From the NCBI RefSeq assembly GCF_002099425.1, contig NW_018344186.1:1079501-1143500 (forward strand): 64,000 nucleotides of DNA. Reading direction: 5' to 3'. Below are positions 53,240 through 64,000 of the stretch, piece by piece (position 1 is the stretch's first letter; each line of letters opens with the position of its first letter). The position numbers were made by a program, and so were the translations under genes. Source of the stretch: Phascolarctos cinereus (lineage: Eukaryota; Chordata; Mammalia; Diprotodontia; Phascolarctidae). The notes beneath the pieces were generated by a model. The model saw only the letters and a program-made list of their open reading frames with translations. It searched no databases and had not been told where the DNA came from.

Positions 53240-54180
53240 TTTAAAATTTTGGTTATTTCTTCATTTGTTTATTTTAAATGCAGCTACTTCGGGGACATCA
53301 AAGGAGGCTTGTCCGACTTTCTATTTCATCTCACTCCTTGCTCCTGGTGTGTTGGCAGAACATTTTATTTTCCTCCTTCAGAGCTTCAGTGACCCTATAA
53401 TTTACACATTACATTTCAATGAAGTGCTGATATTTGTCCAAAAGGTTAAAAGCCAAAGGAAATACACAGTTGTTTTGTTGTTGTTGTTGTTTTCTTTTCT
53501 TTTCTTTTTTATGGGTGTATACAGCTGTTTTGACAGCTTGTTTGAATTTCAGCACCTTAGATAAATACAAGTAGAAGCTGCTAAGCTGGCACGAACCCAA
53601 GTGATAGACCTGGACTTTTACAATTTATGATTATTCCTTTTCACTCATTGGATTTTTAATTCAGTGACTTGTAGAGTTGGAAACTACTTGAAACATGCTG
53701 TAGAAAGCATTCTTTTCTGAAGCTCTGCTACTATTTATTTGGTATAAAGACAAGTATGATTAACAACTGATATGGGTAAATCCATTTACAATTAATTAAA
53801 AGGCTCCCATTAAGCCCCTACTGTGATGCAAATGCATAGATTCTATTTGCTAGCAGACCCTTGGTTTGGGTCCGCCTTGGTGACATATTGCGTATACCTG
53901 TAGAGATTTCTTTTCTCCTTTAAATTTAATTTTGAGGAGACCCGGGGGGGAACCTGAATAGGCATAGATCCCGGCTCATTTCTGCTGGCAGATCTGCTGG
54001 CAGTGGCCAAGTTCTGGGCTGCAGCAGCTGCCTGAACAATGCAGGAAAGGGAAGTAAGAGCCATTGGGGGGTGGGGAAAGAGGTGATGAATCTGGGATGA
54101 TGTATCTGCTAGTTTCATTTGGACAGTACCTTCTGGTCCTCTTGAAATTGGGCTGACAGTTCATTCTCTACTATGAGCCC
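53240..54180. other. Repeat-poor block with retained CpGs
   Basis: About 940 bp with no recognised transposon except short T-rich slippage (53470-53510). There is an acceptor-like TTTATTTTAAATGCAG at about 53268-53283 followed by an open plus frame. A 91-codon minus frame (53843-54118) carries an AAAAAQNL Ala run. Neither has a matching splice partner I can support. CpG retention and mixed composition suggest selection, but this is inference. Confidence 0.35.
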
Positions 54181-54914
54181 TTCCCCCTCCCCCAACCTTT
54201 CATATCTAGGGAGTCCTTCCACACATTAAAAAAATTAAAAGAATTTTTAACCTTGCCTCTGTAACATGCCCCTCACTAAATTAAATAATATATTAATTAG
54301 AATGTAGGCTACACACCTCAAATGAGTTTTCTAAAAGGAAAGTCATACATACATACACGTGTCCACATACACATTTATGTGCACATATGTAAGAAAGCAC
54401 ATGTTCACACACATATGTGCATATACATGCATGTAAATGCACATGATACATAGGTTGTAACCCACTTTCAATCTATGTTTGAACTGGGTTTAATGAAAAA
54501 AAAACTTCCTATTTTAAGGCCAATATTCATGTGTGATTTTTCTATGCAGTACCTAATGACTTTTAAAAATGTGTGACTTCATTTTTCATTATTTTAAGGT
54601 CAAATACATTATTTTTTTTTCTTTTCGGGGGATCTTTATGGGTATAAGACTTTTTCATCTTATTTCGTGGAAGGTTGATTTCTTCATAGAAAATCCTTTT
54701 TAATCATATAATTATGCAAAGCCTTGTAAAGTTGCTTCATTCAAGCAAGTAATTAAGTTTTATTAATTAGAATATGTAGTTATTTGAGGTTTAGATTTTG
54801 AGGAAGCCCAAGGATCTTAGTATTTCATGAAGGTTTTAGGCTCTGTGACACTCCTTCCCATAGTCTTATTTATTTATTTCCCCACCACCCCAGCAGTCTT
54901 TGCAAAGTTATTTG
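54181..54914. other. AT-rich repeat-poor stretch
   Basis: A degenerate ACATAC/ACACAT alternation lies at 54340-54450. 54690-54780 has dense homeobox-like cores (TTTTAATCATATAATTATGC, AAGCAAGTAATTAAGTTTTA). No gene. Confidence 0.4.
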
Positions 54915-54928
54915 CTGCCATCTTCTGG
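54915..54928 (-). promoter_or_regulatory. CTCF-like motif
   Basis: CTGCCATCTTCTGG resembles the reverse form of the CTCF core (CTGCC-CT-GTGG) with one or two mismatches. A single motif match of this length is expected by chance now and then, so this is only a candidate. Confidence 0.25.
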
Positions 54929-55215
54929 TTAGTTGTGATAGTGCATACAAAAACAAATCGACATCATAGGGGTGATTTGTTTTACTGAAAAAACAGAACA
55001 AAACAAAACAAAAAACAACATTCTTTTTTAATGTGTCTTCCAACCATGAGGTTTTATGACTTTGATTTTTTTAAAATTTTACTTTACTTTAAGCATTAGT
55101 GCAAATTTGGAGTTTTTCAAACTAAATTTATGGATGTATATATTTTAGATTGGCTTCTGATATGTATCATTGATTAGAATTTCTACAATTGTGGTAGATC
55201 ATTATCCCTAACAAT

Positions 55216-55462
55216 GTTGTTCTTGTTCAGTCATTTTCAGTTGTGTCAGACTGTTCATGACCCCATCTGGGGTTTTCTTGGCAAAGACACTGGGATGGTT
55301 TACCATTTCCTTTTCCAGCCCATTTTACAGATGAGGAAACTGAGGCAAATAGGATTAAGTGACTTGTCCAGGGTAACAGAAGTAGCAAGTGTCTGAGGCC
55401 CGGAACTCGTGTCTTCCTGCCTCTAGGACTAGCTCCTTATCCACTGTGTCACCTAGCTGCCC
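55216..55462 (-). repeat. W-type SINE, full length, with target duplication
   Basis: GTCATTTTCAGTTGTGTCAG, ATGACCCCATCTGGGGTTTT, TTTTACAGATGAGGAAACTG and TGTGTCACCTAGCTGCCC. TCCCTAACAAT (55205-55215) and TCCCTAACAT (55464-55473) flank it. Confidence 0.94.
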
Positions 55463-55529
55463 TTCCCTAACATTACAGTTATTCAATTTAAAAAAATAAA
55501 TTTAAACTAAAAACATATAGGGGGTGTTT

Positions 55530-55745
55530 TGGAAAGAAATTAAGAGTTAGATCCAGGGAACTAGGGTCTTAGGCCTGTGTCTTCCACCATTTATGTTCCA
55601 CTGTGCACTCTTGGGCAAGTCACTTAACCTTTCTGGGCCTCAGTTTTCTTTTTATAAATGAGGAGACCAGAGTGGATAATAAAGAGATTAAAACCTAGAT
55701 GGGAAGCCTATTATCTAAGGCCCCTTTCAATTCTAAAATGCCAAT
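55530..55745 (+). repeat. MIR-like SINE
   Basis: CTTGGGCAAGTCACTTAACC, TTTCTGGGCCTCAGTTTTCT, then CTAAGGCCCCTTTCAATTCT. Confidence 0.8.
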
Positions 55746-55769
55746 AATTATATATAATCATGATTAGTC

Positions 55770-56130
55770 AGTCGGCTGGTATTTATTAAACACCTGCTCT
55801 AGGCCAAGCACCGTGCTAAGTATTGTGATTACAAAGAAAGTAAAAGATAGTCCCTGATGTCAAGAAGTTTCTAGTCCAGTTGGGAAATAACGTGCATGTA
55901 AGTATGGACAAACAAGATGGATAAAAGACAAGTTGGAGATGATCAACAAAGGGAAAGCCTGAGCATTAAGAGGGAACAGGAAAGGCTTGTGGCAGGAGGT
56001 GAGAAATTAGCTGGGCCTTAAGGAAAACAGGAAGTAGAGATAAGGGGAGAGAGGGTGAGAGCAATTCAGACATGAGCCAGTGAGCCGAGGGTCATGATAG
56101 TGTCCTGTTTGAGGAAAATTGAGGAAGCCC
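55770..56130 (-). repeat. L2 LINE 3' part, reversed
   Basis: GGTATTTATTAAACACCTGC, AAGCACCGTGCTAAGTATTG, AGTCCCTGATGTCAAGAAGT and GAGCAATTCAGACATGAGCC. Confidence 0.85.
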
Positions 56131-56264
56131 CTGTTAGTGGATCAAACATGATCTCAGTATTCCCCTCCCTTTACTGTGATTTCACTAGAGCAGGGAGCAA
56201 GTGAACTGGGAGTTCTTTGTATGGCTCCAGATCCAAAATTCATATATTTTTAGAGAATTACCTG

Positions 56265-56665
56265 AAGGGCCTTGAGTAGTTCCATCATTTGCCCATAGTC
56301 ACAGAGCTAGTAGGTGACAGAGCTGAGATTTGATTCAAGTTCTTTCTGATTCCTATCTCCCTACCTTCCTCACAATGAAGACCTTATTATACAACAAATC
56401 ATCACATTTTGATAGTACTTAGATTTGGTCCTGCAGATTAAAAGCCCACAATAACATAACAATTTGAGGCTTACTAAATTATTTTCTCATAACTGGCCTG
56501 TAAGGTGGTTAAGATGTGTGGTATAGTATCACCATTTTACAGGTAAGCAAATCCAGGTTCCAAGCACTTCAATGATTTGCCCAGGGTCTCACAGTTCTAA
56601 ATATAGAAAACAGGATTCTAGCCTTAGGTCTCCTGCCTTTAAGCCTATGCTTTTTCCTACCACCC
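56265..56665 (-). repeat. Two MIR-like SINE fragments, reversed
   Basis: 56265-56370: CATAGTCACAGAGCTAGTAG. 56440-56665: CCATTTTACAGGTAAGCAAA, TTGCCCAGGGTCTCACAGTT, TAGGTCTCCTGCCTTTAAGC. Confidence 0.7.
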
Positions 56666-57395
56666 AGTTCTAATAAAACATATCCTTGATTCTCTCAGGT
56701 CAGAATGAATTAATAATAATAATATAACCACAATAAAGACAAATGCCCCAGTTATGAGAAGAAATGCTCTTTGTAAAAATGCCATGTAAAACTTGAGCCT
56801 CCAGATATATGTCACAACCTTTTTGAGCAGTGATATGTAGATATTTGATGTATGTGACTTTACTTCACCCATTAGAATCAACTTCCAAAAAGTATTTCTT
56901 TTGGTTTTGTCTTAAGGCAGCAATTTCCTTTGACCTGGGAGCAAAACAGCTGGAAAGGAGTCTGTTTTGTTGTGATTATTTGTCTTTGGGGGAATAGGAG
57001 AAGGGCAACACAACTTTGACCTTTACATAGACTTCACAAAGGAACTTAGTCTGCAAGAGTTTCTTGTGAAACACACTCTGGAGGACTAAGAGTGCCGGGG
57101 AACAGATGAGAAATATTTATTAATGCTGTAGGTGCCATAGTTTATTTTTGATGTGAGTATGGGAAGGACCTTGTAGATTCTCAAATATTCAGTGTCTGTT
57201 CCATAGACCTGAGAGTATCTCAGATAACTTTAAGGACCCAAATGGGAAGAAAGAGAAGGTCATTGTTGAGTTTTCTTGAATGGACCTAGAAAGAGGAAAA
57301 ACCCAGGGTGGATATTTTTTTAAGTGAATAGAAAAGAGAAAGATCTGGATTATTCAACTTTAAGGCAGGATGCTGTTGTAGGCCCACTAGGAACC
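56666..57395. other. Unassigned stretch
   Basis: No gene or recognised repeat. Confidence 0.4.
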
Positions 57396-57399
57396 AAAG

Positions 57400-57735
57400 C
57401 TGTCATGTTCAGAATCTGCTCCCTCCTTATAGATTTCCACCTTATAGATTCCCAAATTCCTTCAAGGCTTAGTTCAGATGATGCCTCATATGCAAAGCCT
57501 GCTCCAAGTACCTCTAGCTGTTGGTGTAAACCACCTCATAAATTACTTTGTATTTATTGATATGTATGCATTCTGTAGCCCCCAGGAGAATATGAACTGT
57601 GGGCTCCTTAAGGGTGGTTTTAATCTTCTTTTCAGTTTGTTTTTATCCTTGTTTTTTAGTTTGTTTTTATTTTGGTAGCCTGTGGTATGGGTCTAGCAAA
57701 TAAGTGGTGCTTAGTAAGTGTTGGTTGAATTGAAG
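57400..57735 (+). repeat. L2 LINE 3' end
   Basis: AATTCCTTCAAGGCTTAGTT, CAGATGATGCCTCATATGCA, AACTGTGGGCTCCTTAAGGG and the AGTGGTGCTTAGTAAGTGTT terminus. Confidence 0.75.
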
Positions 57736-57914
57736 TGGTTTCTTATTTTGTTTCATTGTATTGTAGTCCACAAACACCCTTACTGTGTTACTTTTGTCTG
57801 ACCTTGTTTTGTTAGATGTTCACAAACCATACTGTGCCACCTGTAAATAACTTACGACGGACAAAGAGAAACTCTTAACTTCTGAGCCCATGATCGGGGA
57901 GAAGCATCATTTTG

Positions 57915-58135
57915 GTAATAATTATATAGTGCTGTAAGGATTTGAAAGTGTTTTATATATAATATCTCATTTGATTGTTACTAGAATCTTGGGAGATTAG
58001 AAGCTATTATTATCCCCATTTTTCAGATAAAGAAACTGAGACTGAGAAAGGCTAAAATACTTGTCTAGGATTACACAGCTAATGTCTGAAGGAAGATTTG
58101 AACATGTCTTCCTGACTATACCACCTAGCCACTGA
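57915..58135 (-). repeat. MIR-like SINE, near full length
   Basis: TATAATATCTCATTTGATTG, TTATCCCCATTTTTCAGATA, GGATTACACAGCTAATGTCT. Confidence 0.75.
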
Positions 58136-58930
58136 AAGGGGGCTCCCTGAACCATAGAGGCTGAGAACCACACAAGTACAGGTGAACTTTCAGCCTCACT
58201 GCCCAGACATTCCTATTCCACTGGCATCTTTTACAGATTCCAAGTCAAAAGGAGTGTGGGTTGGATAAGCTTAACATGCAGCAGCTATATAAACAAACTA
58301 TCCTGCTTCCTATCACTGCCCTTTTATAATTTATAATTATCAGCAACATCTCATTCCTTATTTTAAAAGCACAAAGTCTCACTTCCAGAAGCACCTGGAT
58401 CTATTTGGGTACACAGGCAAGGGATTAGCCTATCCTGGCCTTTTGTAAAGGAATCATTTTCCTCTGCTGGGTCTTAGATCTCAGCATATTAGTTTCTTAT
58501 CCAGGCCATCCTTTCCTTAGTGGTAAATGGCAAAATACCCAGAATAAAGGATAACCACGGGAAGCTTCTTGCTCCCTGTCTGAATTCACCATGGCTGCCT
58601 TGGAACAATCAGTCCTCATTCTCCACCCATTCACGTGGACCTCTGGCCGTTATGCACTTTGGGGCAACTGTATGATGCGAATGTACAGGACCAAGACAAT
58701 AGGCATACGCTTTTGAGTGACCCGCATCTTAAGTCTCAGTGTTCCTGACCTACAGGACTCATCTAAAACAGCTGAATTACAAAAGAGGAAGAATTCTACA
58801 AGGAGTGACCAGCTTTTGAAAAGTGCATAGATGTCAGAGTATTTTGATGTCCAAAAGGGACTCAGTCTCAAAACCTATGGAGGGAAGCTTTAAAAATAGA
58901 TCTTAAGTCATAAGTGCATTTCTAATCAAA
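58136..58930. other. Unassigned stretch
   Basis: No gene or recognised repeat. Confidence 0.4.
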
Positions 58931-58931
58931 T

Positions 58932-59438
<507 letters not shown>

Positions 59439-59441
<3 letters not shown>

Positions 59442-60715
59442 TAGGTAGGGGTCAATCAGAGATCTAACTGTGGAAAGAAGAATGCTTGTTTTCCTTAGAG
59501 TAATTGATTGCTTGTCCAGAAGCACATGGCTCAGAATTCATACTTAACATTTAGAGAGTTAAACTATTTTCCAAGCTAAATCATCAAGTTGGGATGAGGT
59601 ACTTACTTGACTACTTCTTCTCTGGAAAAGGTCAGGTCATAGACCATCCAGAGACACCAGATATACAAGGCATGATACCAACAATAATTTGTTCCTGCAA
59701 AAGTGACATTTTTGCCATTTGGTCCAACATTGTTCAGAAGCAAAATGCAGTCCTCCAGGGTGCCAGCAGTGTTGATCTGCAAGATGACAAACCAACAATA
59801 TCATCTAAATAAAAAAATCCAGCATGGTTTTATTAAATTAATCCTGACAAGAATAAATTGAATAATCTTGGGGAAAAGGCAAGAGTGCTGACTGGGCCAG
59901 ATGGCTTTGTGTGTTGCTGGCCTGGTCTTCAATGGCGGATAAAAAACCAGCTCTTGATTTATTTAGTTAGTTAGTTAGTTGATTAACACCTGCCACTTTA
60001 GCAGACTGAATCTAAATCTGATCCAGGTTACTCTTGAAAAATCCATCTGATTTCCAGCAGAGGAGTGAAAGGAAATGTAGGCATCCCAGAGTGAGAGTGA
60101 TGCAACAAAGACCTGAGAAGAGGTTGTCACCTTGTCTCTAGAATAGCAACTTTCATCTCAGAGAAATCTGTGTTATTTTCATCACTCCCATAACGTGTTA
60201 ATCTACCATTACTCACTCTCCTCGGCAGACATATTTGAGGGGAGCTTTCCTTAGGAAAAGCCTAGAGTGCATTATTTGAGCCTTTATTTCTCTGAGGCTA
60301 CCATTTTACATCCCTCTGGTGTTTTCAAGTATGCTCTGATTCGAGGAGGGGAGGCACATTAAGAAAATTTTCTCCCTGGATCCTTGGGGACAAAATTGAC
60401 AAGGAAACAAGTGGGATACGTGGCCTAAATGATCTATATTGGAGATCTATACTCATCACCTCACCTGATAAGTCGTCCCCTTTTCTTTCATTTAATGAAA
60501 CTGAGTGTTTAGTGTTCATTATGCTATTTCCTTTTGAGGGAAGATCATTTAGAAATGGAAGTTCTTTGTTTGGTCTTTTCAAAATTGACTACTAGAACAC
60601 AGCTTGTCTATATATACTAACCTTTGCTTCTGGTACAGTTTTAAGGAGGAATCCAGCACAGCATCTTATTTTTATAAAGCATTAATGAGGGTTTGCTCCC
60701 CTCCAACCCTTTTTT
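59439..60715. other. Mostly unassigned stretch
   Basis: A short TTAG repeat lies at 59962-59980. The frames at 59594-59812 (plus) and 60325-60582 (minus) have no splice support or recognisable domain. No transposon recognised. Confidence 0.4.
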
Positions 60716-60717
60716 GG

Positions 60718-60897
60718 TCTACACTTGTGATTTCACTAATGTAGGAATTGAAGCTTCTTCCTTGAATCTTCAAGAGTTGCCTGGGGGTCATTGAGAGATC
60801 AGCTGCTTTGCCCAAAATTACCCAGCCTGTTTGTGCCAAAAGGACTTGAACCCAGATCTTTCTGACTCTTTCTGTCCACTACACCATACTGCTTCTC
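60718..60897 (-). repeat. M-type SINE
   Basis: CTTGTGATTTCACTAATGTA, CTTCAAGAGTTGCCTGGGGG, TTGAACCCAGATCTTTCTGA and CCACTACACCATACTGCTTC. Confidence 0.8.
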
Positions 60898-61513
60898 ATT
60901 TACAACATGGTAGCTTTAGGTGCATATGTACTAGACAGCCAGTAACTTGGATCAACATCTTAATGACTACTCCAGAGAACCAATGAAACTTGAAGAAAGG
61001 GAATAAATGCATTTACTTTCTTGGTTTGAATGTTAAACATGGAATGAAAATTTTGAATCATAGGTATAGGTTTGTGGATGTATGCTGTGGGGGTGTGTAG
61101 TTAAATGGATCCCTATAGAAAAGTGTCTGGGGTTAAATTGGGGAAGACACTGCCTCTCTTTAGTGACGGTATCTCCATACATGAAAGTCAACTTCAGGGT
61201 GGCATTTTATTTTATGAGCTGATTCCAGCATATCTCTGTGGTCTCTGAGCCATAGCTTTTGACTTCATCCCACATGTTTCTAATCAGGCTTACATAAGCC
61301 CTTGGTAAGTCGACTATGCAAACATGAAGTTATATGCTACGCCAATGCACAATAAAGGGTAATGGTTCAAGAAACAACTCTTGGATATTTGATGCCTTTT
61401 AAAAATTTACAGTTCAAAAACACTGCTGCCTGTCCTCTGACTATAAATGACCAGTGTATTTCTTTCTCTCTTCCCACCCATTCTTCTCCCTCCTCTTCCC
61501 CACCTGCTTCTAG
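60898..61513. other. Unique stretch leading into a strong acceptor
   Basis: No repeat recognised. It ends in an 80-bp C/T-rich tract (about 61440-61513) immediately upstream of the microexon candidate. Confidence 0.45.
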
Positions 61514-61561
61514 GATATTAAAACAGATTGCAATTCCTGTGTGGAAGTAGAAGACAGAAAA
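61514..61561 (+). other. Candidate 48-nt microexon
   Basis: The upstream tract is almost pure pyrimidine and ends CCCACCTGCTTCTAG. The downstream donor is GAAAA|GTAAGTC, matching the consensus at all intronic positions to +6. The 48 nt are a multiple of three and open in exactly one frame (DIKTDCNSCVEVEDRK); the other two frames contain stops. A cassette microexon of an unrecognised plus-strand gene is possible. A cryptic site pair is the alternative. No partner exon is recognised within the window. Confidence 0.4.
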
Positions 61562-62340
61562 GTAAGTCAATATCTTTTAATCATTTTTAAACATTCTGTA
61601 TGATATCAATGTACATGCTTAAGGAAAGAATTGCTAGAAAAAATGATTGGGTCGGTGAGTCATGTTTTGATTAGACAAATTCAAGGCAGTCCTATTCAAA
61701 AGGTTAAATCTGTTTTTCTAAAACATAGTTGATATGAGAGATCTTGAGTGAAAACCACTTAGAGGAATTAGGTATGGAAAGTATTAAACATGTTTATTTT
61801 GTTGTAAGTTTTTGCTCTAGACAGCTTTTAAAGGTGACTCTTTAATATTCTAACTTAATTTGCTTTTATCCGTATGATGATACTGATAATTTGCTGAGTG
61901 TGTACCATTCAGCATTCTACTGGCATTCTATCCTTATGCCTGATTCCTGCCCTTTGGTATTTATTGTCCTAGAAGGTCCAAGATACCTCACAAAGTCACC
62001 AACCACATCACAGACAGCCAACACCTGCAATAGCCAGGTAATCATCCCTAGGGTTCTATTCCCTGGCTTTCTGTTTTTATTTTCCATCTTTTATCTTTGG
62101 AGACCATAGTGTGAACACCATGAGGAAAAAGCAATTGTTAGACAACTATGTATTACTTTGATTCTTTTGTGGCTTTTCTTATTGGCAAATTTTCCTGTGG
62201 AAGTCACTTCCATATCTCAGGTTTTATTTTGATGGCAAGGATACACACAAAAAAAGGTGAAGAACCCCTACTGTAGGGCTATAAGAAATCACTGGTTTGG
62301 ATGATTACCCTTTCAAGAAGGGCCTATAACCATTTCTGTT
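61562..62340. other. Unassigned stretch
   Basis: No gene or recognised repeat. If the microexon is real, this is intron. Confidence 0.4.
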
Positions 62341-62344
62341 GTTA

Positions 62345-63145
62345 CAACCCAAAAAGGTTTTACCTCCACATCTCTACTCAAACCTGTCCTGATGTCACTA
62401 CTCATCCTTCCACTTCCTAGTTTAGAGCTCCCATCATTTTTCATCTGTACTACTGCAGTAGGCTTCTAGTTGGTCAGCCACCTTTGATATCTCACTTCTC
62501 CAGTGTATCTTTTCAAATAACTGTAAAATAATTTTCCTAATACATAGTTTTGATTTTCCCTAATGAAAATCCTTCAGCAACTCTACATCACTTATAGAAT
62601 AAAATGCAAGCTCATTACCCCAGCAGTTCAAGCCCTCCCCTATCTGATACCACTCCACCTTTCCAGGCAGATTTCACATTCCACCCCCTCTCCTTTTATG
62701 CATGCTATGTCCTAGGCAAAGTGAACCAAGCAAGCCATTTTCTGAACCACTTGTGCATCTCTTTTCCCCTGTTCATTTTCATAGACCATAGTCCTCCCCA
62801 TTATTGGAACACACTCTGTCCTCATCTCTGCCTTTGAGATTCCTTCTCTTCTTTCAATGTTCAGCCACAATAGCACTTTTGTGGAAAGCCTTCCTGGATT
62901 CTTTTCTCTACTCTACCTGAAACTGATCTCTCAATCCTCAAATTTCCCTAAGAATATTTTGTGTCTCACCCTTGCTCCCTCTATGCCCTACCTTGAATTA
63001 TGCTTATTTGTGTAGACATCTTATCCCACTTATTAGAATATAAATAGTGTGAGGGCAGGGCTAATCATTTTTCATCATTTTATCACGGGTACTTGTCACT
63101 GTGTTTTGCAGGTTGGTGCCCTTGATAAATGTCTGTCAATCTACT
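62345..63145 (+). repeat. L2/L3-type LINE 3' part
   Basis: GGCTTCTAGTTGGTCAGCCA, AATCCTTCAGCAACTCTACA, GAATAAAATGCAAGCTCATT, TTATTGGAACACACTCTGTC, GTGGAAAGCCTTCCTGGATT, then GTGAGGGCAGGGCTAATCAT and a diverged AAATGTCTGTCAATC end. No intact frame; the frames at 62604 and 63049 are LINE-derived. Confidence 0.75.
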
Positions 63146-63649
63146 CTGAGTTGTTTCCAGTAATCGTACCTCAGCCTGCCATGCTCCATGCCCTCTTAGA
63201 CACCAAATATGCCACTCAGGGCCTAGAGCTTCTCCCCAACTAGTGCTTCTAGTAGTATTCAACTTGGTTCTTTGATTCATGCAGATAAAAAATAATAATA
63301 ATTAAGACTTGAATTGACCTGCTCCTGCCTAGAAGATTTTATTTTAGAAAAGTGATGTCACTAAAAAGAAAGGACAAATATATATTTATTATATGCTCCT
63401 TATAAAAATAAAAAATGAAAAGGCAGTTAACATCATTGATTACTGTATCCTAGTTTATCTGTAATGAATATAAACATCTAAGCCTATTGTCTATTTCTTA
63501 AAAGAGTAGGTAGGAAGATGAATAAGTAATGAATTTTCAAATTGGGCTTAGGGGAGATGCATTTATAGCTGAATTGCATGTAGGAGGAGTTTAATGTGAA
63601 AGACAAAAAGAGGAGCTTCTCCCTAACAGTCTAAACATATTATTTCAAT

Positions 63650-63650
<1 letters not shown>
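63146..63650. other. Unassigned stretch
   Basis: No gene or recognised repeat. Confidence 0.4.

Positions 63651-63685
<35 letters not shown>
63651..63685. repeat. (TG)n microsatellite
   Basis: About 17 GT units. Confidence 0.95.
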
Positions 63686-63686
<1 letters not shown>

Positions 63687-63719
63687 TGAGATTTCATTGG
63701 CTAGGAACCTGCTAATATA

Positions 63720-63911
63720 GAAATTCCTTTATTAGTAAAGATGAGTAACTCATCTGTAACTTAAATTCATAATTGCCTGGGGCACTGAGAGTTTAAGTGA
63801 CTTTCATGGGGTCCCACAGCTGCTGTGTAGCAGCAGAAGTATTTGAACCTAAGTCTTTTTACTTGAAGCTACTTTTTACTAGGCCTCTTTCCACTATGCC
63901 ATGCTGACTCC
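63720..63911 (-). repeat. M-type SINE, diverged
   Basis: AATTGCCTGGGGCACTGAGA, GGGTCCCACAGCTGCTGTGT, GCCTCTTTCCACTATGCCAT. Confidence 0.75.
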
Positions 63912-64000
63912 TTTATTTGGGGAAAAACAATAACTACCTAACATACATAACAATAAATTAGATACTATTGTGTAATCTCATAGAAGGGCCTAAAAAAACC

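Overview
The window looks like nuclear DNA from a marsupial mammal, and it is almost entirely intergenic or intronic. It is AT-rich and CpG-poor, with no CpG island, no complete protein gene and no recognisable RNA gene. The marsupial call rests on many copies of a tRNA-derived SINE that starts GGCAGCTAGGTGGCRCAGTG and ends in the GTCACAAAGAGTTGGATACA block (called W here; WSINE1/WALLSI-like). A second SINE ends in GAAATCACAGGTC (called M; MAR1-like). Alongside these are dense MIR-like SINEs, L2 and CR1/L3 LINEs, marsupial-type L1 3' ends, one RTE LINE tail and a Charlie-like hAT element. Family names are from memory of consensus sequences, not from a database run; W and M are my shorthand. 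The mix of L1 with RTE and W argues against a monotreme or a placental.

Layout. 0-5.5 kb: SINEs and an L2 split by a W copy, an M copy split by a hAT element, and a CR1/L3 tail split by a W copy. 5.5-8.4 kb: mostly unique, with two exon-like open frames on the minus strand. 8.4-12.6 kb: RTE tail, reversed L1 tail, MIRs and a young-looking W with a perfect target duplication. 13-22 kb: L2 fragments, SINEs, large CA/GA/TA microsatellites and a recent 59-bp tandem duplication. 22.7-28.4 kb: a long reversed L2, L1 tail, CR1/L3 tails and nested SINEs. 28.4-30 kb: an exon-like frame with good splice sites on the minus strand, and a tiny mariner MITE. 30-38 kb: MIRs, an L1 tail split by W, an L2 ORF2 fragment and an L1 ORF2 fragment. 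39-41.6 kb: repeat-poor, AT-rich blocks resembling conserved regulatory DNA. 41.7-51.7 kb: L2 in both orientations. 53.2-55.2 kb: another repeat-poor block. 58.9-59.4 kb: a 0.5-kb compound microsatellite. 61.5 kb: a 48-nt microexon candidate with near-consensus splice sites on the plus strand. 62.3-63.1 kb: another L2/L3-like LINE.

No set of genes works together here. The supportable biology is a layered transposon record plus a few short, unproven exon candidates and candidate regulatory blocks. Most open frames of 60-140 codons are what chance gives in 64 kb of this composition, or are encoded by repeats.
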